The notes below the pieces were generated by a model, which had not been told where the DNA came from, made no database searches, and saw nothing but the letters and a program-made list of their open reading frames with translations. The position numbers were made by a program, and so were the translations under genes. Shown here one piece after another: positions 26,034 to 33,865 of a stretch of 42,734 bases of DNA (the stretch's first letter is position 1; every line of letters begins with the position of its first letter). The DNA lies in assembly GCA_023717605.1 (NCBI GenBank), contig JAMQPH010000228.1:1-42734 (forward strand). The letters run 5' to 3'. This stretch comes from Pyrinomonadaceae bacterium. GTDB taxonomy: Bacteria > Acidobacteriota > Blastocatellia > Pyrinomonadales > Pyrinomonadaceae.

Positions 26034-27116
26034 ATGTTGGGCACGTTCTCTATCAGCGCGTCTTCTCTTCTCAAGCTGAAGCTCACACTTTGTCTCACGG
26101 CGTGCTTCGCAATAGCAGGTCTCCACTCAGCAAACGCCCAGGATCCCCAAGGCCCACCACCACCCATTCCTCGACTAAAGCCGAAAGTACAAGAGATTGA
26201 TCCCGCCGATGTTATCTCCGTCACCACGACCGAAGTGCTATTGCCGGTGACGGTTCGTGATAACACCGGGCAACTGGTGTCTGGTCTAACTCGGACGAGC
26301 TTTCGCGTCTTTGAGGATGGTGCTGAGCAACCCCTTAGTGACTTAGCTTTACGACAGGTTCCCGTTGATGTCGTTCTCCTGGTGGATGCATCGTCATCTG
26401 TCTCGGACAATCTGGATGATTTTCGCAGAGCCGCAGAGGGTTTTACGTTGCACCTCGCGGCTGACGACCGCATTAGCTTGATTCAGTTCGACGATCGCGT
26501 GCTGTTGCTGCAGGATTGGACCAAGAGCATCGCGCAGTTGCGACGCGCGCTTCGACGCGTTGCACCCGGAATGTTCACGCGATTCAACGATGCAATGTTA
26601 CTGGCCGCCCGAGATCAATTGCCCCGCGCAAATGCCCGGCACGCGATTATTGTTCTCACCGATGGCATTGACAGTGGACGTGGCTCAACCTTCGATGCCG
26701 CCCTGCGAGCGGCACTACAATCGCAGACAACTGTTTACGTGGTGAGCAATACCGAGATCGAAAGAGCAAAGAAGCAATCTGAGCTCTCGGTTCTGCTAAC
26801 CGCGTCAGGCTCCGTCCAACGCTTCAACGAGCTCCGTATCGGCGATCTCCGGCTTGGTCTCGAAGCACTCGATGCCAGTGAGCGGAACCTGGACCAACTC
26901 ACCCGAGCAACCGGCGGAAGGGTTTACAAGCCGACGACCTTTAACGATTTGGAAAGAATTTATAAAGAAGTCGCGGAAGAGCTGCGTCACCAGTACGCAC
27001 TTTATTACTCACCCCTAAATAGAACTCGCGACGGCGGGTTTCGTCGGGTCCGGGTGGAAACGACCGAGTCTCAGCACCGGGTTTCCGCTCGGATAGGCTA
27101 CTTCGCTCCCAAGTGA
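26034..27116 (+). CDS. Secreted VWA-domain protein, acidobacterial type
   Basis: A 360-residue exported protein with a signal peptide (to about 36, ending NAQ), a Pro-rich stretch, and the N-terminal motif found in acidobacterial VWA proteins (TTEVLLPVTVRDNTGQLVSG, then FRVFEDGAEQPL). The VWA domain runs from about 113 to 340, with MIDAS DASSS (about 118-122) and ALIVLTDG-like IIVLTDGIDSG. Metal-dependent protein binding is expected. Its start is 4 bp from the preceding stop codon. Because the locus TadG-like protein lacks a VWA domain, this gene might supply it separately; that is only a hypothesis. A short degenerate copy of its 3' end lies at 29064-29105. Confidence 0.82.
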   Translation: MLGTFSISASSLLKLKLTLCLTACFAIAGLHSANAQDPQGPPPPIPRLKPKVQEIDPADVISVTTTEVLLPVTVRDNTGQLVSGLTRTSFRVFEDGAEQPLSDLALRQVPVDVVLLVDASSSVSDNLDDFRRAAEGFTLHLAADDRISLIQFDDRVLLLQDWTKSIAQLRRALRRVAPGMFTRFNDAMLLAARDQLPRANARHAIIVLTDGIDSGRGSTFDAALRAALQSQTTVYVVSNTEIERAKKQSELSVLLTASGSVQRFNELRIGDLRLGLEALDASERNLDQLTRATGGRVYKPTTFNDLERIYKEVAEELRHQYALYYSPLNRTRDGGFRRVRVETTESQHRVSARIGYFAPK

Positions 27117-27190
27117 ATCTCACCTGCCCGCCGATCAGTCCAATCAAGAATCCTAAATAATGCCAATAGCTACATAAGCTACTATTTGGG

Positions 27191-28990
27191 ATGACTGCGA
27201 TGGACCAGGAAATGAACATTGAGTGGAAATGGGGAATGCTGGCGGCGCTGGCCGTGATGCTCCTGGCACTTTATCCGCAGATGCACTTGTGGGCCCATGA
27301 GGGACGAAGCTGGGCCGGTGCGTACGCTTATTTCGATCGTGATGAAGTCGCATACTCGGCGTATTTGCAGGCCCTGATTGACGGCCGCCCGCGCCGCAAT
27401 GACCCCTACACGGGTTATGACCAACACGGCGTAGTTCTGCCTGAGTCACTTTTTTCCATTCAGTTTGTTCCGGCTTACCTGGCCGCGATTCCAGCGCGTT
27501 TGCTCGGTTTGTCTGCGTCCACCGTTTTCATTGCACTCATGCCTGTCGTAGCTGTTTTATCGGCACTGGCTCTATTTTGGTTGCTCGCAATGATAACGAG
27601 CAACAGTAGGCTGGCGGCAGTGGGTGTTTTGGGCATCCTCTGCCTGTCTACGCTGGTGTCTGGTCAAGGTCCAATTGGTGCCGTATTAGGAGAGCAGTTC
27701 GGTTGGAGTTATCTCCCTTTTCTACGACGATATTTACCCGGCCTGCCTTTCCCTTTTTTCCTTGCGATGCTTGGCTTGGTCTGGCGGGCGATTTCCGCCG
27801 GCGGGAAGCAGGCTCTTGTTGCCTCCATTGGAGCCGGCTTATGCGTTGCCCTTCTCAATTTTTCCTATTTTTATCTTTGGTCCGGGGCAATCGCCTGGCT
27901 CGCGTGTCTTGCAATTGTCTGGCTGGTCGTACGCCCCGAGGGTTGGCGACGTCTTCTCTATTCTCTCTCACTGACAGGTGCGGTATCACTGCTCGCCGTG
28001 ATCCCCTACCTCATACTGCTGCGGGGCCGAGCGGAGCATTCAGACCAGATCCAGGCCATGGTCCACACGCGGAGCCCTGATCTTTTTCGACCTTCCGAGC
28101 TGTTCTCCTTCCTTCTTTTGGCAGCAACTGCATATCTCATAGCCGTGCGGCGACTCTCACTAAAAGACAGTCGAGCGCTCTTCCTGATCTCATTACTGCT
28201 GCTGCCTCTTGTTGTGTTCAACCAACAGATTCTGACCGGTCGGTCACTACAACCGTTTCACTACGAGGAGTTCGTCACCAGCTACTGCGTCCTGATAGCA
28301 ATAGTCATCGGCTGGGGGATCTTTTGTCGGCAACGCTTGCACGCATCATTCTGGGCATCCAAACGAGCGCTGTTTTGGATTGCTGTGGTTTCCTTTGCTT
28401 ATGGAGCGAACGGTGCATCTGGTATTAGCCGGGCGGCATTCGACGACAATCTAGTCCATGATCAGAGCGTAGTTGTGGCCCATCGGCTGCGACAGCTTTA
28501 TCCTCAGAATGAGGGAATTGTGTTCCCGATAGACCTCCGGCAAGGGGACATAATGCCTACTTTCGCTCCTGCCCCGGTGCTCTGGGCCGTACACATGTCA
28601 GTCTTTCCCGGTAGCCAGTTACCCGAACTCAAGGAGCGCTTCTATCACTTTTTGTACTATTCTCATATATCTTCCGATGAACTGCATAAGCTGCTCACTT
28701 CGAGGAGCTACGTAGTTTCGCTGGCACTCTTCGGTTACGAGCGGGTGGGGTCTCACTTTGTCAGAGATTTCAAGCCAATAACAGAGGCAGAAATCAGTCA
28801 GGAAGTGCGGCTTTATGCCGATTACGTCTCTTCCTTTAGCCGCGCAAATGCCGCCAAGTATGTGCTGGGCTACTTCATTGTGCCGGCAGGATCTGAATTC
28901 GATGCTTCAAGTCTGGACCGTTGGTACGAACGCGATAGGGGAGAGCGCCTCGGAGACTTTATGATTTACCAACTCAAACTCAAGCCTTGA
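27191..28990 (+). CDS. Polytopic GT-C-like membrane protein, paralogue C
   Basis: A 599-residue polytopic protein of the same unnamed family as the genes at 5794-7617 and 7718-9541, but on the opposite strand and 17 kb away. It shares the acidic first loop (FDRDEVAYSAYLQ), ALIDGRPRRNDPYTG, ESLFSIQFVPAYL, FNQQILTGRSLQPFHYEEF and the LDRWYERDRGERLG tail. About 10-11 hydrophobic helices precede a soluble C-terminal region. A GT-C-type glycosyltransferase role is inferred from topology and the acidic pair. Three in-frame ATGs lie near the start (27191, 27200, 27212); none has a strong ribosome-binding site. It sits between the VWA gene and a remnant of that gene's end. Confidence 0.65.
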   Translation: MTAMDQEMNIEWKWGMLAALAVMLLALYPQMHLWAHEGRSWAGAYAYFDRDEVAYSAYLQALIDGRPRRNDPYTGYDQHGVVLPESLFSIQFVPAYLAAIPARLLGLSASTVFIALMPVVAVLSALALFWLLAMITSNSRLAAVGVLGILCLSTLVSGQGPIGAVLGEQFGWSYLPFLRRYLPGLPFPFFLAMLGLVWRAISAGGKQALVASIGAGLCVALLNFSYFYLWSGAIAWLACLAIVWLVVRPEGWRRLLYSLSLTGAVSLLAVIPYLILLRGRAEHSDQIQAMVHTRSPDLFRPSELFSFLLLAATAYLIAVRRLSLKDSRALFLISLLLLPLVVFNQQILTGRSLQPFHYEEFVTSYCVLIAIVIGWGIFCRQRLHASFWASKRALFWIAVVSFAYGANGASGISRAAFDDNLVHDQSVVVAHRLRQLYPQNEGIVFPIDLRQGDIMPTFAPAPVLWAVHMSVFPGSQLPELKERFYHFLYYSHISSDELHKLLTSRSYVVSLALFGYERVGSHFVRDFKPITEAEISQEVRLYADYVSSFSRANAAKYVLGYFIVPAGSEFDASSLDRWYERDRGERLGDFMIYQLKLKP

Positions 28991-29363
28991 TAGTCTTTAT
29001 CGCAAGTGCTCCAGGTTCGGTTGCAGGGGGCAGCGGCGGATCTCCTATTCCATCCGAGAATAACGCTCGGATTGGCTACCTCGCTCCCAAGTGAATCCCA
29101 CCTGCGGGCAGCCCCGACTTACAACTCACGCCTAGCGCAAAATGCTACACTAGCGGCATGATCGTGCCGCCCGCGCCGTGATGACACATCTTAATCGCGG
29201 CAAAACTGCCTCGCCTCGATCCTAACTCTAACTATTTCTGCACTTAAGACATAGCGGGTTGGCGGCACGGTCATTGCCATAGGGTTAGCTTTGCAAGCGA
29301 TCGTGCGGCTTTCCCTGCTTGCAATCAATCAATAAATCCGGATAAGAGGAAAAGAAGAGAGAG
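28991..29363. other. Intergenic region before the radical SAM gene
   Basis: This gap of about 370 bp holds the VWA 3' remnant and, presumably, the promoter of the radical SAM gene. The segment before the ATG at 29364 is purine-rich (AAGAGGAAAAGAAGAGAGAG) and serves as the ribosome-binding region. No other gene was seen. Confidence 0.45.
29064..29105 (+). pseudogene. Remnant copy of the VWA gene 3' end
   Basis: The sequence at 29064-29105 repeats, with four changes in about 42 bases, the last codons, stop and 3' flank of the VWA gene (27087-27128). It encodes ARIGYLAPK-stop against ARIGYFAPK-stop in the intact gene, and the similarity continues past the stop (GAATCCCACCTGC against GAATCTCACCTGC). 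No upstream VWA sequence precedes it. Confidence 0.7.
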
Positions 29364-31409
29364 ATGCGACCTATTAAACATGTCGAGAAGGGCCTAACGC
29401 TAGTTGCGGGAGCCGTCCATGCCACGATTCAGTCAGTAAATAAGTACAAACCGAATCCTTCATTTACCCCCAAATGGTCAGAGAAACCGCTGCTTAAATC
29501 ATGGCAGAAGAGCAAGCCAACATTGGGTTGGCCGAGAACGACCGACTCGCTTTGTCCAAACTGCGTCATCGAGGCCAGGGAATCGATCCTCAGCGGCAAA
29601 CAAGATGTCAGCGTTCTGATCAATGAGAAGGTAGGTGAGATCAAGGCCCAGATCATCGAACGCGATGGCGAGATCTGGATGGTGAAGGACTGTCAGATCC
29701 ATGGGCACTTTGAAGACATGATGGCCATTGACTCGAAGTTTCTCACTCACATCGAGAAGATGTTTCCCGGTCGCGACATCGACGCGCACAACGACGAAAA
29801 ACTTCACAACCACGGTACCAGCACAATCAAATATGGCCGCGGCGCCGTTCTGACGGTTGACTTAACAAATCGCTGCAACATGATGTGCGACCCGTGCTTC
29901 ATGGACGCCAACCAGGTGGGTTTCGTTCATGAGTTGAGCATGGACGATATTAAGGAAATCCTGGACAACGCGATTTCGATTAAACCGCGTCGCCAGATGT
30001 CGGTACAGTTCTCAGGTGGTGAGCCCTCCATTTCGCCGCACTTCCTGGAGTCGATTAGGTACTCGCGAAAAGTTGGCTACAACAGCGTTCAAGCTGCCAC
30101 CAACGGAATTGAGTTCGCCAAGAGCAAAGAGTTCTGCCGTCAGGCGGCCGAAGCAGGTCTGCGTTACGTGTATCTGCAGTTTGACGGCATCGGCAACGAC
30201 GCCAATAGCCATCGTCAAGTCGGCAATCTCTTCGACGTCAAAATGCGGGCCATCAACAACCTGCACGAAGCAGGAGTTGAGATCGTGCTTGTGACAACGC
30301 TCGTAAATGGAATCAACAACGATCAGGTCGGCTCGATTATTCGATTCGCGCTCGACAATCCGAAGAAGATTGCCTTCCTCTCCTTCCAGCCTGTTTCGTT
30401 CACCGGCCGTGACGAAGAGATCACTGAGCAACGTCGGTTGCAGCAGCGCTACACGATTTCGCATTTGGCCCATGATGTGAAGAATCAGGTTGGCATCACC
30501 GAGCCGACGCGCGATTGGTTTCCGCTTTCGTTGATGGGCGCTTTCGCTGACTTTGCTGACCTCGTACATGGTCCGGAAGCTGAATGGGGCCAGGTGTCCT
30601 GCGGTTGTCACCCGAACTGTGGAGTTGGCACTGCCGTGATGGTGGACAAGGAAACGAGGGAAATGAGTCCCGTTCCGGAGTTTCTAAACATTCCGGGCTT
30701 GGTTAAGGACATGCAGAAGATTACCGACGCTGCCCGCGGTAAATGGATGTCGAATTTGATGATGGGACTGGCGCTCCTGAAACACTACAATCCTTACAAG
30801 TCGCCGACTCAGTTTACGCTTTATGAATTGTTCAAGAAGTTCGATAAATCGTTCGGCTTGACTGGTAAGGAATATGGCAAAGTCTCAGGTGATCGTACAA
30901 CGGACGACATCCAGAAACGCCGCGCCGATCGTTGGAACTTCCTTTTCATCGCGGGCATGTGGTTCCAGGATCTCTTTAACTATGATTTCCGGCGCACCGA
31001 GATGTGCATTATCCCGTACGGTACTCAGGAAGGTGAGATCTCCTTCTGTGCTTACAACACAGGTATCGGCTGGAGAAACATTATCGAGAACATGCACCAG
31101 AATGCCACGGTTGCAAAATGGTATGAAGAGCACGGTCGCCATGAGATCTTCGCAAGAGGCAAAGAGGTTGAGCTGAGCGAAGCCGCGCATAACATGGTGC
31201 TCAACCCGATTGACCTCAGCCGACCGAACAAGCCGGAGATGGAAGGACCAAAGACCGCGCATGAAGAGTCTGTGATGATGCGCAAGCTATATCAGGAGCT
31301 CGTACTCAAGCAGCAGCTCGATACGAAGGAAGCGGATAAACCAGTCCAGATTCAGGGATTGACGAGAAAGAAAGCGCAGCCGGCGAAAGCTGAGGCTGTT
31401 GCGGTTTAA
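29364..31409 (+). CDS. Tes/MSS-like radical SAM protein (candidate membrane-spanning lipid synthase)
   Basis: A 681-residue radical SAM enzyme. An N-terminal metal-binding domain has TTDSLCPNC (Cys about 64, 67) and DCQIHGHF (Cys about 110, His about 113), like the rubredoxin-type domain of archaeal tetraether synthase (Tes, MJ0619 family). The radical SAM core has CNMMCDPC (Cys about 171, 175, 178) and the SAM-binding FSGGEPS (about 217-222). Further cysteines at about 413, 415 and 419 (SCGCHPNC), 548 (RRTEMC) and 562 (ISFCAYN) could hold extra clusters. In archaea, Tes joins two lipid tails across the membrane. Bacterial homologues are proposed to make membrane-spanning iso-diabolic acid, which Acidobacteria contain. 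It is transcribed alone. The substrate is inferred; another role cannot be excluded. Confidence 0.72.
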   Translation: MRPIKHVEKGLTLVAGAVHATIQSVNKYKPNPSFTPKWSEKPLLKSWQKSKPTLGWPRTTDSLCPNCVIEARESILSGKQDVSVLINEKVGEIKAQIIERDGEIWMVKDCQIHGHFEDMMAIDSKFLTHIEKMFPGRDIDAHNDEKLHNHGTSTIKYGRGAVLTVDLTNRCNMMCDPCFMDANQVGFVHELSMDDIKEILDNAISIKPRRQMSVQFSGGEPSISPHFLESIRYSRKVGYNSVQAATNGIEFAKSKEFCRQAAEAGLRYVYLQFDGIGNDANSHRQVGNLFDVKMRAINNLHEAGVEIVLVTTLVNGINNDQVGSIIRFALDNPKKIAFLSFQPVSFTGRDEEITEQRRLQQRYTISHLAHDVKNQVGITEPTRDWFPLSLMGAFADFADLVHGPEAEWGQVSCGCHPNCGVGTAVMVDKETREMSPVPEFLNIPGLVKDMQKITDAARGKWMSNLMMGLALLKHYNPYKSPTQFTLYELFKKFDKSFGLTGKEYGKVSGDRTTDDIQKRRADRWNFLFIAGMWFQDLFNYDFRRTEMCIIPYGTQEGEISFCAYNTGIGWRNIIENMHQNATVAKWYEEHGRHEIFARGKEVELSEAAHNMVLNPIDLSRPNKPEMEGPKTAHEESVMMRKLYQELVLKQQLDTKEADKPVQIQGLTRKKAQPAKAEAVAV

Positions 31410-31438
31410 GGTTTTGCAATTCGGGCACTAACAGCCAT

Positions 31439-31491
31439 AAGTCCGACTCTAAGGTCTGAAGTTTGTTCTTCGGATATTGGGTGTCGGACTT
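31439..31491 (+). terminator. Nested hairpin after the radical SAM gene
   Basis: AAGTCCGAC (31439-31447) pairs perfectly with GTCGGACTT (31483-31491). Inside it, CTGAAG and CTTCGG form a second stem of six pairs including one G-U. It begins 30 bp past the stop codon and is followed by TTCGGTTTGT. A terminator role is likely from its position. Confidence 0.5.
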
Positions 31492-31520
31492 TCGGTTTGT
31501 GAAGCCGGCGCTATGCCAAC

Positions 31521-31550
31521 TTGACCGCGGACGTTGTACGCGTGTTAAAT
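31521..31550 (+). promoter_or_regulatory. Sigma-70-type promoter candidate for rpsU
   Basis: TTGACC (31521-31526) and TTAAAT (31545-31550) are separated by 18 bp, about 47 bp before the rpsU start. Four of six -10 bases and five of six -35 bases match the consensus. Confidence 0.45.
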
Positions 31551-31597
31551 ATGTATCGCTGCATTACATTTGGACTAAACAGAAAGACGGAGAAAGA

Positions 31598-31804
31598 ATG
31601 GCAATAGTTACGGTTAATCAAGGTGAATCGATCGAAAGCGCATTGCGACGTTTCAAGCGCAAGGTGATGACGGAAGAGATAATTAAGGACGCTAAGAAGC
31701 ACGCGTTCTTCATCCCTCCTGGACAGAAGGCGAAACTAAAGTCTGCACTCGCGCGTAAGCGGAATAAAAAGAAAGGCCGCATGCGCAGTACCCCTCGCGA
31801 CTAG
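31598..31804 (+). CDS. rpsU: 30S ribosomal protein S21
   Basis: A 68-residue basic protein starting MAIVTVNQGESIESALRRFK and continuing with VMTEEIIKDAKKHAFFI and a Lys/Arg-rich tail (RKRNKKKGRMR). This is the full-length S21 pattern, a small-subunit protein that helps start translation. The frame is open upstream to 31463, but the ATG at 31598 matches the family start and has GGAGAAAG just before it. It is the first clear housekeeping gene after the radical SAM gene and has its own promoter candidate. Confidence 0.95.
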   Translation: MAIVTVNQGESIESALRRFKRKVMTEEIIKDAKKHAFFIPPGQKAKLKSALARKRNKKKGRMRSTPRD

Positions 31805-31982
31805 TTGGGAAGCCTCCAGCAGTGCCGCACGCACTCGCCCATCTCTCATCAGTTAACCCCTAGGTGCAGAATCGGAAGCGGATGCGCTCGAGAGAACGGG
31901 CCACTGGGCGTGGCGCGCATTCGAGTGCTGGATCTCAACTTATCGCTCAGATTGTGGAGCCGATTCGAGACTGCTTTTCCAT

Positions 31983-32753
31983 ATGACGCGTATCCTTCTT
32001 ACAAATGACGACGGCATTCATTCTGACGGCCTGATCCAGCTTGAACACGCCCTACGAGCCGTTGGCGATATTTATGTGGTTGCTCCGGCGTCGGAGATGA
32101 GCGGAGCGTCGCACAGTCTCACGCTAGCCCGACCGCTTCGTATCCGCCAGATTGATGAGCGTCATTGGACGGTGGATGGCACACCAACCGACTGCGTAAC
32201 GCTGGCGCTAAACAAAATCCTCCCCGCCGAGGAATTGCCCGATATCTGTGTTTCAGGCATCAATCACGGTGGCAACCTGGGCGATGATGCAACGTATTCC
32301 GGCACTGTCGCCGGAGCATTGGAAGCGACGATCCTGGGTGTACCGGGGTTGGCGTTCAGTTTAGTGGCGCGAGAGAATTTTGATTTCACGGCGGCGGCGC
32401 AGTTTGCGATCATCGCAGTTCGAAAGGTCTTGGCCGAGGGACTGCCTGAGGGGACGCTGCTTAATATCAACTTTCCGCCCGGCGAGATCAAAGGCGTCAA
32501 GGTAACTCGACAGGGAATTAAGAACGCCCGGCCGGTAATCAGCGAACACATTGACCCCCGGGGAAAGCCCTACTTCTGGATTGGTGAAGAGTACTTTAAT
32601 ACCAACTCTGCCGACGGCACGGATTACTATGCCATTGATTCTGGCTTTGTATCGGTTACCCCGCTTAGAAGTGACATGACAGATCATCAAGCGTTGACGG
32701 CGATCGAGACATGGAACTACTTGAAAGGCGCCGAGTTGGTGCACGAGAGTTAA
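31983..32753 (+). CDS. surE: 5'/3'-nucleotidase SurE
   Basis: A 256-residue metal-dependent phosphatase acting on nucleoside monophosphates, linked to stress survival. Signatures in order: ILLTNDDGIHSDGL at the N-terminus (metal-binding Asp about 9 and 10), VAPASEMSGASHSLT (Ser about 41), VDGTPTDCV, and SGINHGGNLGDDATYSGTVAGA (landmarks SGINHGGNLG and YSGTVAGA), with the conserved Asn about 96. Length is normal. It is followed, after a repeat tract, by pcm; surE and pcm are neighbours in many bacteria. Confidence 0.95.
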   Translation: MTRILLTNDDGIHSDGLIQLEHALRAVGDIYVVAPASEMSGASHSLTLARPLRIRQIDERHWTVDGTPTDCVTLALNKILPAEELPDICVSGINHGGNLGDDATYSGTVAGALEATILGVPGLAFSLVARENFDFTAAAQFAIIAVRKVLAEGLPEGTLLNINFPPGEIKGVKVTRQGIKNARPVISEHIDPRGKPYFWIGEEYFNTNSADGTDYYAIDSGFVSVTPLRSDMTDHQALTAIETWNYLKGAELVHES

Positions 32754-32760
32754 CAACAAG

Positions 32761-32956
32761 TTTCGAGTTCAGAGTTTCGAGTTCCGCGTTCTGAGTACTG
32801 AGTACAACAGATAGATGAACGACACAAGAATCACAGAGCGATACGGCTGTGAGAGTGTTACAATTCGAGACTCTTCGAAACCCTAAACTCGAAACTCTGA
32901 ACTCAAGCTCGAAACTTAAACTCGAAACTCTGAACTCGAAACTCGAAACTTCGTCT
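32761..32956. repeat. CTCGAAACT-word repeat tract with 23-bp inverted repeat
   Basis: The left arm at 32761-32784 reads TTTCGAGTTCAGAGTTTCGA and four more bases. Its complement, with 23 of 24 bases matching, stands at 32919-32941 within a longer run of CTCGAAACT / CTGAACT words (about 32877-32950). The run abuts or enters the pcm reading frame. Its style matches the tract between tadB and tadC, although the words differ. Confidence 0.7.
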
Positions 32957-33643
32957 GTGCAATCAACAGGTCAACAGCCCTCCGAGCGGTCGCAAGACTA
33001 CGCGATTCCACGCGAACGAATGGTCGCTCGGCTTCGCGAGCACTACGGCATTCGCGACTTGGCGGTCCTGGAGGCAATGCGCGCTGTACCCCGTCACGCG
33101 TTCGTGCCAGAGGCTCTTCAAGGCCGCGCCTATGGCGATCACGCCCTCCCCATCAGCGCTAATCAAACCATTTCCCAGCCCTACATCGTTGCCCGCATGA
33201 CGGAACTGCTCCGAATTGACAAGGAGAGCCGCGTGTTGGAAGTTGGCGCAGGATCGGGTTATCAAACCGCTGTGCTGGCAAAAGTCGCTGGTCAAGTTTA
33301 TGCGATGGAACGGATAGGGGATCTTGCGCGTGAAGCGCAAATGCGAATCCGTGCGTTGGGTATATATAACGCCACTGTGAAATGCTTCGACGGTACGCTG
33401 GGTTGGGCGGCTAATGCGCCCTACGATGCAATCCTTGTAGCCGCGGGTGGACCAAACATACCCGAACCTTTGGTGGCCCAACTAAAAATCGGTGGCCGCC
33501 TGGTAGTTCCAATCGGCGCGACGCGAGAATCACAGACTTTGGTGCGGATAATCAAAACGGAGAGGGGAGTTCAGCGAGAGGATCATGGCGCCTGCGCCTT
33601 CGTACCCCTCATAGGACAACACGGCTGGTCCGCTCCGCAGTAG
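32957..33643 (+). CDS. pcm: Protein-L-isoaspartate O-methyltransferase
   Basis: A repair enzyme that uses S-adenosylmethionine to methylate isoaspartate residues in aged proteins. Family landmarks: VLEAMRAVPRHAFVPEAL, YGDHALPISANQTISQPYIV, the SAM-binding VLEVGAGSGYQTAVLAK (written in parts), and the late GGRLVVPIG. The reading frame is open back to 32849, but its first 36 codons are the word repeat (KLETLNS repeated), which is unlikely to be native. The GTG at 32957 lies just past the repeat. The ATG at 33020 (MVARLREHYGI) is the other candidate and fits the shortest family members. Neither has a clear ribosome-binding site. Confidence 0.88.
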   Translation: MQSTGQQPSERSQDYAIPRERMVARLREHYGIRDLAVLEAMRAVPRHAFVPEALQGRAYGDHALPISANQTISQPYIVARMTELLRIDKESRVLEVGAGSGYQTAVLAKVAGQVYAMERIGDLAREAQMRIRALGIYNATVKCFDGTLGWAANAPYDAILVAAGGPNIPEPLVAQLKIGGRLVVPIGATRESQTLVRIIKTERGVQREDHGACAFVPLIGQHGWSAPQ

Positions 33644-33732
33644 GTCCAGTCTGCAAGCTCGTAATGTTAGGTGACGCATTCTGGGGTAGCACGATTTTAG
33701 TATTGGAGGTGCTCCTAGCGAGGGCTCAAGAA

Positions 33733-33800
33733 ACGATCCACGAAATCACACTAAACATCACTAAGTTCTTCGTGTTGGTTCGTGTGATTTCGTGGATCGT
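33733..33800. repeat. Perfect 19-bp inverted repeat
   Basis: ACGATCCACGAAATCACAC (33733-33751) and its exact complement (33782-33800) flank a 30-nt loop that itself contains CACTAAG and TTCTTCGTGTTGG. It lies in the gap between pcm and the DedA gene and uses the CACGAA word seen at 10-16 and near 20821. It could be a bidirectional terminator or a MITE-like element. Confidence 0.7.
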
Positions 33801-33865
33801 CTCCTGTAAGAATCGCAATATGGCACGACCGATTTTGGCGACCTGAGATTTGGAAAACGGAGATT

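Noticed and set aside
26034-27116. VWA gene as the missing C-terminal half of a split tadG
   Set aside because: It has its own signal peptide and the acidobacterial VWA N-terminal motif and lies about 10 kb from the tadG-like gene, so fission of tadG is not supported by the sequence alone.
30012-30611. 199-codon open frame antisense to the radical SAM gene
   Set aside because: It lies fully inside a well-supported gene and has no motif or start signal of its own.
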